Positions 37,856 through 53,870 are shown, numbered from the stretch's first letter. The stretch is 64,000 bases of DNA from Puffinus mauretanicus (GCA_023333565.1 JAJKFH010002438.1:124001-188000); one strand, 5' to 3'. Notes: generated by a model not told the origin, from the sequence alone. Numbers and translations: made by a program.

Positions 37856-38050
37856 GTAACATTTAATAAATGATAAATTTGGAACATTTGAGTTATAATT
37901 AAGATTTTGTCAGCACATCTATAAATGCAAACTTCCTTAACAGACATTGCCAAGACAGCTTCAATGTGTGTATGAACCTGTGGCTCAATGGGTGGTATGC
38001 CCTGATCAAGCCTTGGGCTACGCAAAGCTCCCTCCTTCCCTGTCTAATCA

Positions 38051-38074
38051 CTTGACAGGTGCATGCCTGTCAAG
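38051..38074. repeat. perfect inverted repeat, 9-bp arms
   Basis: cttgacagg and cctgtcaag flank the 6-base loop tgcatg. The arms are perfect complements, so either strand can form a hairpin. A polypurine run follows directly. Function unknown. Confidence 0.75.
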
Positions 38075-38121
38075 GAGAAGGGAAAGGAGAAGGGATGGAA
38101 AGAAGGAGGGAGAGTAGGGGG
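38072..38121 (+). repeat. polypurine tract
   Basis: About 50 bases, nearly all A or G on the plus strand (only one T near 38096 and one near 38116), of the aaggagaagggaaggag type. It could form triplex DNA and would be a pyrimidine tract in the USP6NL transcript. It sits between two perfect inverted repeats. Confidence 0.7.
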
Positions 38122-38138
38122 TCTGAATGGGGTATTCC

Positions 38139-38157
38139 GTAACGGTTACACCGTTAC
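38139..38157. repeat. perfect inverted repeat, 8-bp arms
   Basis: gtaacggt and accgttac flank the 3-base loop tac. A perfect hairpin containing two CpG steps in otherwise CpG-poor DNA. Function unknown. Confidence 0.75.
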
Positions 38158-38955
38158 AGTCAGTGCGCTGACTCCCATATGTACACAAGCGACACATCTG
38201 CCTGTGTAAGTCCATCGCCAGCTACCAGATGAACCCTCTTGTTCACCACCGCAAGTTCAAATGATGACTACTACAAAAATCAGCCTGAGAAATTCATGTT
38301 AAGAGTTCTCCATTAGCATCACACATTCCAAGGTTATATTTACTTTTTCAGGCTTCCAAGAACTACAGCTTTTTTGAATCACCACGTCATTAACATCTAC
38401 AAAAGATGCTGGAATTCCTGGAGTAGTTCCATACCAACAGGCATGGAATATGCATAGATCATACTACATTTGGCTTGGAAAATTACATAGAAAATAACAT
38501 AGAAGTAACAAGATGGTGAGAGCAGGAAATGCTGTGCCAGGTAGAGATAAAACAAACTCGAAGTTAATGCCTAGATACAGTGTCAATTTTTTACTGTGGA
38601 TTCCTGTCCTGCCAAATGATAGCATAGCCACAGTATTATTTAACACATTCTGTATTAGGTTTCCACTAGTATTTTATTGCTTATATAAATACCTCCATAA
38701 CCAGCTTTCAGGTGGTTACATTCCCTGAGAGATTAAGAGGAAAGGAAACATCTGATTTTCATTAAGAACTATTTGAAAGATATCACATATAAAAACAATT
38801 ACTTACCATTATGGATGAGCTTCAGTAACATCCAATGGCCCCCTACTATAAAGCTCACATTATGTCTTATTTTGACGATACAGACAGAACAGCATAGTTC
38901 CATTTTCAAATAATTTACAACTTAAATAGGGCAGGTTAAAACCTACTATGTACTA

Positions 38956-40881
<1,926 letters not shown>

Positions 40882-40930
40882 CGTATTATATATGGAATAT
40901 GCAGCTAAAACATGGAATAAAGATTGTTGC
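40882..40930 (-). CDS. USP6NL: USP6NL coding micro-exon e5 (49 nt)
   Basis: This exon is too short to stand out as an open frame. It is bounded by acceptor tttctccag and donor gtaagt. Its first base completes codon 113 (Lys) begun in e4, and it then encodes QQSLFHVLAAYSIYNT (local 114-129). It supplies the helix between the arginine-finger and glutamine-finger exons. Length and phase exactly bridge e4 (ends phase 2) and e6 (starts phase 0). Confidence 0.96.
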
Positions 40931-43649
40931 CTGGAGAAATAAGAGTAGAAAAGGAAAATACTATAATATTGTCTTTTGTAAAAGCAGAAAAACATAAAAG
41001 TAGTGAACTATGTTTTGGAAATCTGTTTCCCCAATTTAACTTGTCTAGCTCTAAAGAACAGGACAAACCACACTTTACAATGATATGCGCTTCTGATTTC
41101 AAACCAACATCATATTTAGCACTTTTCTGATGTTTTACATGTTGAAAGGTTTCAAAAAACACCTATAATACTTTGAAAGGCAATGATGTCAGATCATCAT
41201 TTTTACAGACAGGTAAAGTGAAACATAGGATGGGCTACATTTCAAACATTGATTTATTCTGAATGCCAAACTTCAAACACCCCAGACCTGATCTCTGTGC
41301 TTGCAGAATACTAACAGCTGTTACTAATTTCAAACAGAGATGTAGAAGAGTTGAAATACACAAAGCAGCCACAAAGGGGTCTTAATCTTGGCACCCAAAT
41401 TAAAGGCTGCTTTAGTGACTGCTACTGTCGAACTGAAGAAAAACAACATCAGCTCTGACTCGCCATCCTATGCTCAGTCCTCCAGAGTGTACTGATCTCC
41501 GTGTACTTCAGAGTTAGAATTACAAAGAGCTTTGTACAGGTCCTTTGCTTTCCGTAAAAACAGTCTAACTTGTGAAGGTAGTAAGACAAGAAAAAAAAAA
41601 ACCAAACCCAAAACAAAACTCTGCTCTTCCTCAATTGGGATACCAAAGTAATTGGTGGAGAGCTCTCATAATGAATTTTTAAACTCACACCTACTTTTTG
41701 TGATTTGTTGGGGAGAGAATTTGGAAATCTGAATGCCTACTTTTATCTACAACTAAAACTGCTAAAATTTAACTGCTGAATTTTGCATACTGTCCTTTTT
41801 CTGTCCAGTGAAATTCCCTCTGCCTGTCACTAATCAAATGTATAGAAATAGATATTAGCAGGTTAAAAAAAGAAAGCATAAGCAAAAAGCTGCATATTTT
41901 CTATTCGGAAGAGGATGCATACCTGGAGAATTTTGCCAAAACATCTAGATTATGATATTTTTGTTTGCCCTCTTGCAGAACGGGAGCTTAGCCATTCTTC
42001 AGTAACCAAAGTAAAGTGTAACCTAAAGTACTAGATATTAAGCTGGAGTCTTATTATACAAGGACAAACTAAAAGGTCCCAACTGTACACGGCAACCTTC
42101 TGCATCTTCAGTTGGCCATACGAAACTCAACATAAGAGCTCAAACTCATTCACAGTAAGATACATAAAATAATGGTAATTTTAGTACTATTTACACTAGA
42201 TGATACCACTGAAGGCCTGTAAAAGAATGAACCTTCAAAGACATACAGTCTACTTAAAAGTCAAACAAGCTATTGATTTACCCAGGGGACTTTATTTCAT
42301 TGCTATGTGAAATGATTTCTGAATTTTTCATCGAGGCATCACTGGAAACGCATAATATATGCACAGTAATTCCAAGATCTATTCCAAGTGTGAAATTGCT
42401 TTATGCAGCCAAAGGCTTTCCTGTGGACTCGGAGGGCATGCTTACAACACAGCTACAGCGACTGGAGCTGGCTCTGCTTGTGTTAACCCCAAACTGATGG
42501 GGTAGCAAGCTTCTGCTAACCCCTAAAACGTGTGCATAAAACCTAACTGAGGCCCAGAAGCAACACAGCCATTTTTGCATGGCACTGTGTCAGTACTGAG
42601 AGGCGAGGCACGTCAGCTCAAGTATAGATAGCACTGCGCAAATATATCTAAACTACAGTGGCTGCACAGAATAGCCCTCAGCTTAGGAATTTCTGCTTTG
42701 TACTCCATCCTGTGTTGTAGCCATCAAAGAAATTCCCCATATTTAGAATTTGTCCACAAAATACCTAGAATAATAATGTAAGAAAAATGTTTGTTTTATT
42801 ATCACATTAAAGTCCACAGCTCTTTGAGTATTGCTTTTTGAAAATAGCAGACTACCGCAGAATCTGCCTTGGAAATAAAAGGAGGTTAAAAACTGAACTA
42901 ATACAGTAACAGAAGGGAAAAAAAAATACCCTCTTCATCTCAGCAGGGTGCTGATGCTGCAAGCTAGCAACAATGCTGATGTTTGTATCACCACTTATTT
43001 CACTATTAAGCATTTTTAAAGATGATAGCTGCCTAATATTCCTCATCCAATGACAGTAAAAAAAAAACCCAAAAACCCAAAAACTAAAACACATTTTGAA
43101 GAAATCCAAAAGCATTAAGGCCTACGTTTGTAAATAATTAAATGCTCACATCTAAAATACTGCTTTATTTGGTTCTGAATTAGATACTAGGAGAAGAGGA
43201 ATATAAAATCCAAAGAAAGGCTAAAATCTCTGGGAAGGTAAGTTATTACAGATGCAAAAAGTTATTTCGGTTTTGAAAATACATAGTTAAATAAAATGAT
43301 TGGGTAATAAATCTTAATTAATTTATTAGCTTGCAATTCCCATGCTTTTTTATTTACAGTATCTGAGACCGTTTTTATTAAATATGAAACAAGATGAGAA
43401 CAATTTAGAAATGGTTCTCTTTGGAATGCTGCTCGACCACCTCATAGTGAGGGAACACTAGTTGGTTGGAAGTGACCATCTGGTTTTGTGGAGTAATGGT
43501 AGTAATGGTAATTACATCATTGCACATAGACAATCCTGCTTTGGAAGTTTGGAGCTTACATTCAATATTCTTGCATAGGTCAAAGAGGCTTGAGGTAGAT
43601 TGGAAGCTAGTTTTAAGACAAACAAAACAAAACTTTTTAATTTACTTAC
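40931..43649 (-). other. USP6NL intron between e4 and e5 (2.7 kb)
   Basis: A+T-rich intron; no recognised element. The segment at about 42420-42660 is somewhat GC-richer but has no identifiable feature. Confidence 0.9.
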
Positions 43650-43759
43650 TTAACACCGTATCTGTCTCGAAACATGATATGATCTCTATATGTTCGATTT
43701 ACATCAAGATCAATTTGCCTAATATCTGGCGAAGACCCCCGTGCTTGACACTTCAATTT
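43650..43759 (-). CDS. USP6NL: USP6NL coding exon e4 (110 nt), TBC arginine finger
   Basis: Encodes local 77-112 plus two bases of codon 113. It contains [15 protein letters not shown]. The Arg of the IxxDxxR motif (codon at 43694-43696) is the arginine finger that TBC GAPs insert into the Rab active site. RN-tre studies replace the equivalent Arg150 to make a GAP-dead protein. Acceptor tttcctag, donor gtaagt. The motif is intact, so GAP activity is expected. Confidence 0.97.
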
Positions 43760-46656
43760 CTAGGAAAACAGTAAAGAACAGAAATGAAGTTTAAAATTGT
43801 GAGTGCTAAAATAGTCCAAACCTGCCTGACTGTACACCTATATTGAAGTATTTGCTATCTTGTGATTTAAAACCCTTAATATAGAATAGCAACTCACAAC
43901 AATTTTAACTTCCAAAATATGCATACACATATATGAATTCTATGGAGTCAGACACATTCACACAGTATAGATGTAGAAAGACTAATCCCATATGACACAT
44001 TTTTGTGACACACCATTCACTACCCATATTCAAGGCTATGTTTCAGCATTTTAAATTTCTAACTGCCATTTCTCAGGTAGGCACATCACTGGAGGAAGAC
44101 AGAAAGTGGATTTTACTACTCAGGAACAAGAACCTAAGATGCAAGTGCTCCAGACTAGACTTTTAGCAAATGGTTTAGTGTGGTTTTCATACTTCTCCTG
44201 CCTTTTCGTCTAAGCAGCAGTAACAGCTACGTAGTCCCAGTTATTATCTAAGTATAGATAATGGACATTTCTCTAGTCATTTCCTCTGTCTTTCTGTTCT
44301 AATCTAATTTAGTTATAGAATACCTCTACTTTAGCACTTGCTTTAACATTTTATAATTAAAACCAATTTTGCAATTGAATACTTAGGAAGCCTGCACAGG
44401 TTAGATTGCCATCTTATTTTTTGCACTTAAAATAATTTTCTCTTGACACTCATTCATTCCCACTTCTGTCCCTAAAAGTTGAGTTTGCAAGACATTTCTA
44501 ACTGGATTCAACATGGTATTTTCAAAACATTACATTTGAGTAGGCATTATTAGAGAATACCACAATCAAAAGGCAGAACACTACAGATTCTGGTTGCAAG
44601 AAAACAGAAAGGCTTAAAGACAAAAATAAGAAAAATAAAAAGGTATCGAACAGGGAACAATAACATCCATTCAGTCTGTTGAACACAACCAGAAGCTTCA
44701 GGAACATCAGGAATTACTTGTAAATCAATGAACCAACTGGTAGCAGCCATTAACCAGCACAACGCTAACCACAATCTCAGCTTCATGCACCTTTCAGTAT
44801 AATTTAAAGTACTAACATCCGGAATGATTTGTCCCCCAGACAGAGAGAAAAGAAGGGAAAGGAAAATTTATAGTTTTAAGGTGCCATGAGGACCCAGAGC
44901 CTATCATTTGTTGAAATATAGGAAAAGAAGCACCCTGAGTCCTTGCCATCATGGGAGCCTCCAGCGTGAGTGAAAAGAAAGGGTACCTAGAGTTTGACAA
45001 ACGGAAAGAACAGAAGATTAAGAACTGGTAATTGCGCTGCACAGAGAACTGAAAGAAGCTGTTTGACCTACAGCAAATGCACATATTTTCCTTGTAATTT
45101 TAAGGTGTGCAATTTGTAAGTGATACTTGTAATGAGGAGTGTTAATATCACTTCGGGAAGTGGGAAAAATGGAGAGCCGTAAAATGAGCTTATCGCAAAT
45201 AAACAAGCTAGGATAATGATGGAAGAAACTCTACTTCTGTATCTGAACTACAAACACTTTTTTGTTTTGCACTGAGCACTAGATGGCATTAATCACCTCT
45301 GAAGATGAAGTCACCTATTTTTAAATGCTTCTAATTTTACTCAGTATTCTTTCCCACAACTACATTATTCAGCATGAAATCTGTTTTATCCCTTTTGGAT
45401 CTGCCACTAGTCTTACTTACGAAGTTAAACAAAATGTAATAGTCAGAAAGAGCAGCCTGTCAGACTAAAGAGTGATAAATAATTTAAGAGGAAGATCACA
45501 GACACCAAAATTTAGATAACATCAGTGTCCACATCGATCTTCTTTCATGACCTTAGAAGATTCCTTGTCTCCTCAGACCCAAAGTCTCAGCTCCAAAAAC
45601 TGCTATTAGAAATGCCAAAAATCAAACAAGCCATGCATTTCCTTGAAACTCTGGACGTTATTTCTTTCAAAGGCAGTGAACATTTAAATTCCTGTGGGGA
45701 AAAATTCAAACACTCTACAGTATTGTATTGCCTTTCTTTTAGCTAAACTCTTCCTATAATCCTTTAGTAGAGAGAGAGGAAAAGACAGAATTTTAGAGGA
45801 TTCGATTCCCTTTCTGCCTAACTTACTAGCCTGCACATGAACCTTGCTCTCCACTCTCGGGTCTGAAATTTAGCTCTGATGGCCATCAGCTGTATTCACA
45901 CCCACAGAAAAAGTACAGTTAGTAGGGAAAGATTTAGAGGAACGTAACCACAGTAATTCAGAGGTTGCTTTAACTGCTACTCAGGGTGAAGATGGGGGCT
46001 GGGGGAGGGCGAAGACATAGCTATTTTCTTTATATTCCAAGTAGGAGGTATGCTTAAGCAGTCAATTTATGCCTGTAGAATTTTGTAAGTTTAACATCCT
46101 GTCATCAGGGGCACCTCTGAGAATACAATCAAGTAACCAGACAGTGCTTTGTAAGGGATATCTAAGCTTCACGTGGAGATGAGATGGCAGAAAGATAGCC
46201 AGCTTGTTCTGGCTTTTACAAGATTAAGGCACCAATCTCCATCCCCTCCAGAATACTGGAACTCTTCTTACTGATATTCAGCTAACAAGGTGCTTCCTTA
46301 ATGGACATTTCTCAAAGAGCTGTAATTTCAGAGGTTTCTGTCTTCTTACTGGGACAAGGTTTTTTCTTATTTTGTTTTGCTTTGCTTTTAGAAGGGCTTT
46401 TGCAAATATTTGAGGATGGGAAAAGAAAGGGAAGAAGATCAAATTAATTACATGAATTACAGAACCAAAAAATAAGCTGGAACAGTGCTTTTCAATACAT
46501 AGCCTTTTTCCTAGCTAAAACAAGAGTAGAGTTCAATGTAATTTCTTTTTTTTTTTTTTTTTAAAAACACTGCATAACAACAAAAGCTTAGTAAAGCCTG
46601 TAGTCTTAGTATCCAAATTTTTTAATTAATATTAAGTGGAAATTCTACAAACTCAC
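43760..46656 (-). other. USP6NL intron between e3 and e4 (2.9 kb)
   Basis: No exon or recognised transposon. It ends, in transcription order, at acceptor tttcctag of e4. A T17 run lies at 46546-46562, close after the e3 donor. Confidence 0.9.
46546..46562 (+). repeat. poly(T) run, 17 bases
   Basis: Intronic T17, about 95 bases downstream of the e3 donor in transcription, where it is a poly(A) run. No retrocopy recognised. Confidence 0.85.
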
Positions 46657-46764
46657 ATTATAAAAGTCCTTCATTTCTTCTTTCATTTTAGGGACATCAA
46701 GTAGTAAAGACCAGACTTGCCCTCTGAACTGCAGTGGGATTCCTTTATAAATTCTCCTATGAAA
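46657..46764 (-). CDS. USP6NL: USP6NL coding exon e3 (108 nt), start of TBC domain
   Basis: Encodes 36 codons (local 41-76): [18 protein letters not shown], then [18 protein letters not shown]. The KGIP..RG.VW pattern is the first conserved motif of TBC Rab-GAP domains. Phase 0 at both ends; acceptor tttttacag, donor gtgagt. Confidence 0.97.
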
Positions 46765-49700
46765 CTGTAAAAAGAAAAGAAAATACAAATGCAGTACAAT
46801 CTACAATGTTCTGAACAAAAGGAACAGTGACACACAACATGCTAAACAGAAAAATGTAATTACATCGATTGTCCTAGCAAAGGGATGACCTGCTGGGGAC
46901 AATGTTCCAGTGTTTTTTGAGGGACTGAAAGTGTCCAGTGCTGACATCTACAACCTCTGTTCATGGAATCAGCAGAGGCACAGGGAACAAAATGGACACA
47001 CAGGACAAAACATCACTCTGTGCAGGTGATGCTTACAAACCAGGACTTTAGCATGTAGGAAGTCCTATCAAAATTGTATCACCTCTGCTGAGCAGCACTT
47101 ATTGTACAAATATTGGAAAGACTACTCCAAATTTTGTAATTTAGACCCAAAAAATCAGGTTCTTAGCAACGCAGTATTTCAGGATAAGTCACAAATAACT
47201 CACTATAATTACAAACTATAAAAGTGAAAGGTAATCAACAATATCACAAAGCTTTAAAAATCACCAGTTAAAAAAAAAAGCACAACTGATTTTTGAATTC
47301 TTGTAAAAGTGCAACACTGTGCTGAAATGTATGTATGCATACCAAACAAACATGTGAGATCTCAAAAAAAAAAAAACAGGCTGTGCCATTTCTAAAGCCA
47401 ACAGATTTCAGATCATATCTCTAAACTAATAATCAGTTTTCTAAATGCATATTAAAACATCTGCACAAAAACAACGTATAAAAGATATTCTAGCTACGGT
47501 TTCTAAGAATACAAAACAACCTACCAACACTGCAGGCAATTCTTAGCTGTAAAATAGAAAATTAAATTCCCCATTCCTGACACATTCTGTTCTGACACAA
47601 AAAGCTTGTATTAGAAACGGGTCAGAAGGGGATAACTCAGTACCTGTGCATAACTAGAGTCGTTATATAAACTATTTATCAGTCTTGCCTCTGACATGTT
47701 GCTGGTCTTGCACTCTCATTCAGTGGTTTGGTTCTTACTGAGCTTATTTGAAAAAATCAAGAGCACTGACAACTGTCTTCCTCAGTTCTCTTCTAATTTG
47801 TATCTCTTTATGCTGCAGCTTTTAGGAGCACAAAGAGCCTCTAAACAGAGGAAGATGGACTAGCTGTCTAAAGTCTTGGCTTTACGCAGCCAGGAGAGAC
47901 TCAAGATAAGCAAAGCCTCAGAGCAATTGAATCCTAGTAATTCTAAAAACACACAAAAAATGTTATCATCTTTCAGAAGATATGTCTAAGAAAAGCAAAA
48001 ACAGAGAACTAACAAAGAAAACAAACCTTTCTGAAGTTCTGTTTTTACCATTATTTTAATGATGGCACAGGGAGACAATTAGATTTAAAAGAGAACAAAA
48101 CACACACAACCCCTCCCCAAACAATTTATTCTTTGCATTTAACCTACAATGAAAGTTAGACTTTAAAAATTTCAATTGACAAAGCTATCATTTCCTTGAA
48201 ACATTTATAAAAGTTCGGTTTGTAACATAAGAAATATTTTAAAAGAAACGTCCTCCTCAAAGACAGGATCCTTTTTTTCTTTTTCACATATTTCACGTCT
48301 CCAGTTTTGGAAGATTAACAAACCCCTCATTGCAGTATATTTGCAAACCTCCTGCTGTTTGGGATATATCGATCTTTGAACATGTTTTTAATACCAGCAA
48401 GGATTCGTGTCTGGATTTTAGAATGCGTAACTCATACTCAATAATGAGTATATCTTCAACAAATTCTTTAAAATTAAGGATCTCTTAAGATAATATCTCA
48501 AAACAAAATACAAATATATAAACACAGAGTTCAGATAATCGTTGTATAAAAACATGCATCATTCAAAGAATGGTGTTATGGAATCTGGGATGTTTCCATC
48601 AGCATAAGACATAATGAGGCCACTATCACACAGCACTAGTCTGACAAGCGGGAACTGGTATTCTTGCTGCTGCAAGATATAAAACTGGTCTTCTTGAAAA
48701 TAAAAGTTTCTTAGTTATGTCAAGAAGAGCTGCACAAGCAGCAGAGGGACTCTGCCACCTCTAAGAGAATCAGTGAAGAGAAGCATAAGAATTAAAATCT
48801 GAAGTCTCACAAGAAAGTATATTTACAATGAAAAGAAAGTATATTTATAAAGGCTGCTGCCTTTAGAGGTTCTTCAACTTCTGTGGGTTGCATAAAAGGA
48901 AGAAAAAGTGCAAAAAGAGTTGCTCAATCTCATTCAAAAAATCTCAGGAATGCAAAGAGGGTTCGTCATTAAGGCTATGTGTTCAGACTCCAAACTAAGT
49001 GGAGACTTGATTATTATATTCTGCATGAATGCCAGAAGAGCTGGAAATTGCCAGCTATCCTGATTGTCTCTCTTCTTCCTTTCCCCTTCAATTTAGGCAA
49101 CTTCAATCACAGATAGATGAAGGTAGACAGTGAAAGACAGAAATACTTTGGTGGAAATACTCAAATGGGAATATAATATATAACAATTTTATTTAATCTT
49201 TCCTGAAAGTTATGATCATACTAAGTCAGGAAGGATTTATTATCTGGTGGTTGATTGTACCCTGGATTATTAAGCAGTAGAATACAAATAGGAAATAAAA
49301 GCATAAGCTAGGGAAAGACCACACTGAAACACAAACTTTGCTGCTCTATGACACTTGCTGCATAGAAATGACTGACGGGGAGATGAAAGCTTTGTTTTGA
49401 CAAATATCAATCACGCAAAGACACAAGGGCAGTTACACGCTGCAGAGACTGGTGTCTGTAAGAATCATGATGACTCCACTGAAAAGACGCCTAAATAATC
49501 ATACAGGAATCAAGGAGTTTTATACATGGTTATGGAGTTGTACATGGGTTCTTTTTATTATGTCATCCGTCATTACCTCTAAATCATTACCCAAATATGG
49601 TAAAGACTGGCACATTTCTGGTTTCAGTGTGATAACTCTTTCATCTCTTTCCAGTTCCTCATGGTCACACATTGCTGCCCTCCATTCCCCCTCCTCCTCC

Positions 49701-52700
49701 TTTTTTTTTTTAAATTAGGTTTAAGCACAGAAGTTCTAATGGGAAACAGTGTGAAGTTCCCAGAGTCCCCATCTCTCTCTTGAGATATTCTTCTGCAATG
49801 AAGATCAGGGGAAGATGTAAATTGAAGCATCTTGCACGCACACACACACACACATCAGTGTGTTAATGTTTTGTCATTAATACTCCTTGTGAAGTTACGA
49901 CAGAAAAAAATAAGGAAGCAGCCTGTAGGCAGCTTGCAAGAGTATTAAATGAAAACTGTATTTTGCAATTAAGCATATGACAGTTTTGGATAATGTAATC
50001 AAATATACGGATTAATTTGCAGTATGTGTACAGTATGAACAGATTTCTTCAAGCCAAAACTCTCTCAGCTGTATATTATGAAGGCTCATTACAAACGGGC
50101 TGTCTGAAGCCCTGTACTTTGTACATACCTGCTCTGTTTCTGAGACCATGACCTTCTCTCACTCCCCCTTGCTCTCTTTTTGACTACACAAGCATCTTTC
50201 AAGTATGCCATTTTGCAAAACCAACCCATCACTACAATTATAATCTATAACCCTACAACATTACTACCATTGCTGCAATGTTCCCTTCAGTGCTGTTTCT
50301 AAACAACGCTGATTTCAGGAGCAGTCTGACTGCAGAGAAACCATGGGAATGTCAGGTGAAGTAAGTCTTTTAAGATACAGGCTGTTCATTTTCTTTAGCA
50401 ATTTGTTCCTCTAGTGTTAACCACTTTATCCAATCAAGTGAAGACAGAAAGCAAGAGTCAGGAATTGTTCTTGCAACTATTGCTTCCATGCTTCAAGAAG
50501 GCGAGCATGGAAAGCTGGTGCATTCTTCCAACACATTTTCAGATAAAAACTGTCTTTATTTGTGAGTTTTGTACACCCCTGAGAACATCACCAGGCTTTC
50601 CATAAAGAGCAGTGACAAATAATGTCTGACTTTCCACTGCATGCTCGGGAGGAGGAGGAGGCTGATTCTTTATTCTGTATGTTCTGGTTCACTTACCACG
50701 TAAGATGCGAGAAAGGATAAGGAAAACACCCTTGTTTTTAAAGTCTCATGTGCTCCACCAGAGTTCAACAATCAGTGAAAATTTTTCCTAGCCTCAAGCA
50801 AAGTTCATCCCCTTTGTGAGCGTATTGTATTATTCCTGCCACTATTTATAGTTCAGCCTATAATTTGTTACATGAACTGAAACTCTTTCTGCTCAGCTGA
50901 TCTGCTATACCTTCTGCATGCTTGGTGAATAGAGGATTATTCAGTTAAGTCAGTGTATCATGGACTGACATCACTGATGACTGAAGAGGAAGACCGCTGC
51001 TGCTTAGACAATACCTGAAAGGTCATATTTAACACTCTCTTTGCAAACAAAGTAGCTGTTACACAGTTTTTTTGATCATCCCTTTGACTTGGGAACACAC
51101 TTGATCTTCAAATCACCCAATCGCCACAGTAAAGAAACAAAGCCACAAGTATTATGACCTCCAGCTTCTCCTTCCAGAGAAGGTGACAGGACAGAAAGTA
51201 GGATTATAAGAAAAACTTGGGAAACAAATTATTACTTTTTCATGCATTCACTTCCTATTTTAAGAAAATGAATTTGCCAGCTTCTTAGTTATACCCTGAA
51301 AAACATCAACCACTGCCTTTGGTGTTTTTAACAAAAGCAAAGTGCCAGACATCGCTACTAGTCTCAAAACCAAAGGTAGTACGCAGACATGATGAGTAGG
51401 GGACATGCTGAGTAAACTTCTCCCTCTACTTGAATTGCAGTATACCAGTTCCCTGCTCATCAGGGTAACAAGTATTCTGGTCTCAATCTCTCCCTTTAAA
51501 GTTTTCCACTTTGCACAGAATAATTTACTAAAACAAAAGTCTAGTAAGGGAGTAAGTTAACACTGCAGGTCAGTCATCCAGGCAGTACCCTGGGACGCGC
51601 AACAGTTGTCCTCTAGTCCTCAGCAAAATACAGGTGGGTCAGCAGCATCAGAAAATACCAGCAGAATCCCCAATAGAAAATGCAAGTTTTAAGCCCTACT
51701 GAGGAGAAGAGGGAATTTGAACTGGGAAATTGAAGAGGGAACTTCGTATTCTGTGCATTACCCACCAAACGGCCATAAGAACAGTTATGAAAACCTCCCC
51801 AGAACACAGTGTTGGGAATATAGCCTCTCCAGCAAGTTTTTTTCCCCAGCTGAAATTCTTCCATAATTTTTAGATGAGCAAGACTACAATTCCGGCAACT
51901 AAACTATTCACATGAAAATCTCTATCTAGCTTTTAAAGCAAATAAAAGCACTTAGCACTTAATGGCATATCTAACATAGCCCACTTTCTGTCATTACCCC
52001 CAGACCATTATTTGTGTCCGAGTTGGATAAAAATAATTCTGTACCTAAAAATCCCAAAAGCAATTTAAAGATTATTAACGGGCAATTCACTTCCTTAAAA
52101 TTCACCTGCAGCTTCACACAGAAAATAATTTTACTCTTTTTTAAGTCAAGAAATGTTGTAGTATTGCTGGGCACTGTTAAGTAGCTGCCAGCATATTTCA
52201 GTTCTTCCATATTGATTCCAAAATAAAAAAAAGCCCATCAAGGTATAAAGTATTCTATTCAAAAGTAGCTCCCATTCATACCACCAAAAAAATTCACTTC
52301 TCTTGAAGATTATGAATGCTGTGTTGCATATTATTGACAGAAAAAACAGACTTATCCCAAGGGGGACAGGGCACTGAATGGCTTCCTATACTTTTTACCT
52401 TCCACCTTACTCAGTGCAAGTAACTCTCCTTTTAACAAAATAACCAGGTATCTTGGGATATCCTAAGACATCTGTGCTGGCAAGCGTGATTATTTAAACA
52501 TCAAACTATATGCCCCATGTTATGACTAATCAGTGTCCTTGCAGAGTTATTCATGGCAGTTTTCACTGATCCATGACTGTATGCTATCCTACGCCTTTCA
52601 GTAAACCTGGGCTGCAAAAAATAAAAAAGAGGAAAAAAAAAAAAAGGAAACCGTAGAAGAGAAGATGATTAATAATAAAAAAACTCATAGATCTTAATAA

Positions 52701-53325
52701 GTTACCACCAGTAACTCAAAAAAGTAACTTTAAATTTAAATACCAATGAGTAGAACACCCAGCAAACAAAGGAATAAAAAAAGTAAAGTTAAAATTCATA
52801 ACCCTTGAAACAGTATTTATGATTCCTGAAGAATTCAGCTATACCCATTGAAAGGTGGCCCCTCTTTTCAAGTTTATAAGGATTTTTCTTGTTTTCCTCC
52901 TTCGCGTTCTCAAAGCGTAAATCAAATACAACTTCTAGCTCTCTGCAAGACAAGACAAGCAGGTCTGATGCTTCATCCGCTCCACAGATTATTTTGCAGA
53001 TGCGAACACAGTATGCTGTGTGATCCTAGTTCCAATCCCATTGTGCAAGCGCAATGCAGTACAGCACACAATTATTACCATGAATACGTTAGAGAGCCTA
53101 CGCAATATCGCCCTTAGAAATTCCTTGCGTTTGACCACCAGTTTTGTTGGATTATTATTATTATTGGGTTATTATGAATTATTGCATTTTGAAAGAATAA
53201 AAAGCCTTTTTCTTTCAGTGTGGGTTTTTTTTCCTCCCCAGATCTCATAAACAAAGACAATCTAATTTAAGGTTATACATTCATTCAGAAGTGATAGCTA
53301 ATGAAAAAAGCATGCATAACTTTAC
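46765..53325 (-). other. USP6NL intron between e2 and e3 (6.6 kb)
   Basis: A+T-rich. Contains a (CA)8 microsatellite at 49839-49854, a short duplicated agaaagtatattta motif near 48812-48847, and a TTA run near 53152-53167. No exon or recognised mobile element seen. Confidence 0.9.
49839..49854 (+). repeat. (CA)8 microsatellite
   Basis: Eight uninterrupted CA units, followed a few bases later by tgtgt, so a small hairpin is possible. Confidence 0.85.
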
Positions 53326-53406
53326 CTTTTCACTATTCTTGTATTTTTCCCAGCTTTTCAGCATCTTAAGCCATTTTGTAGTTCTTTCAATTTCAAGGTG
53401 CTTTTG
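53326..53406 (-). CDS. USP6NL: USP6NL coding exon e2 (81 nt)
   Basis: Encodes exactly 27 codons (local 14-40), starting [16 protein letters not shown] and ending KYKNSEK, with phase 0 at both ends. Acceptor cttttcag, donor gtaaag. This is the basic, helical segment leading into the TBC fold and is nearly identical to the mammalian protein. It lies between two large introns (5.9 kb upstream, 6.6 kb downstream), the upstream one carrying the CR1 copy. Confidence 0.97.
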
Positions 53407-53870
53407 CTGAAAAGAAATTAGAATGTTTTAATCTTTTCAAGATTAATACATTTTAAATTATGTATTTCTAAAAATATTGAGAAAAAGTTTAACACAGCAC
53501 GATCAACTTTTTATCCAGTCATCTAAGAACAGCAATGAAGAGTAACATCAGTTCACTTAGAACATCCAAAAAACCAGCCAACCAAAAAACGAGCAGAAAC
53601 CCTTATTTTCAACACTATATAAAGAATTGTATTTTGTAAGAGGAGTTTAATTACAAGATTTATAAAAGTTTCTTCTCTACACGTTTTTGGCAAGTACAAA
53701 AAACTTCAATTCGTTTTTATATTCAGTAAATTTTCAGGCAAGTAATTTCTGCTGCAAGCTTTTTAAAAGTTAGTTGACTCTGAAATTATGATCTTCTTTA
53801 CCCCGACTTGTCCCAATCACAATTAGCTACTGTTTTCCAGTGATCACACAAACCATCCATTCTTAAAAGG

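Noticed and set aside
38041..38245. Third LTR of the same ERV family in reverse orientation (ggaataccccatt-like match)
   Set aside because: Only about 13 bases agree and neither the LTR ends nor the flanking segments are present.
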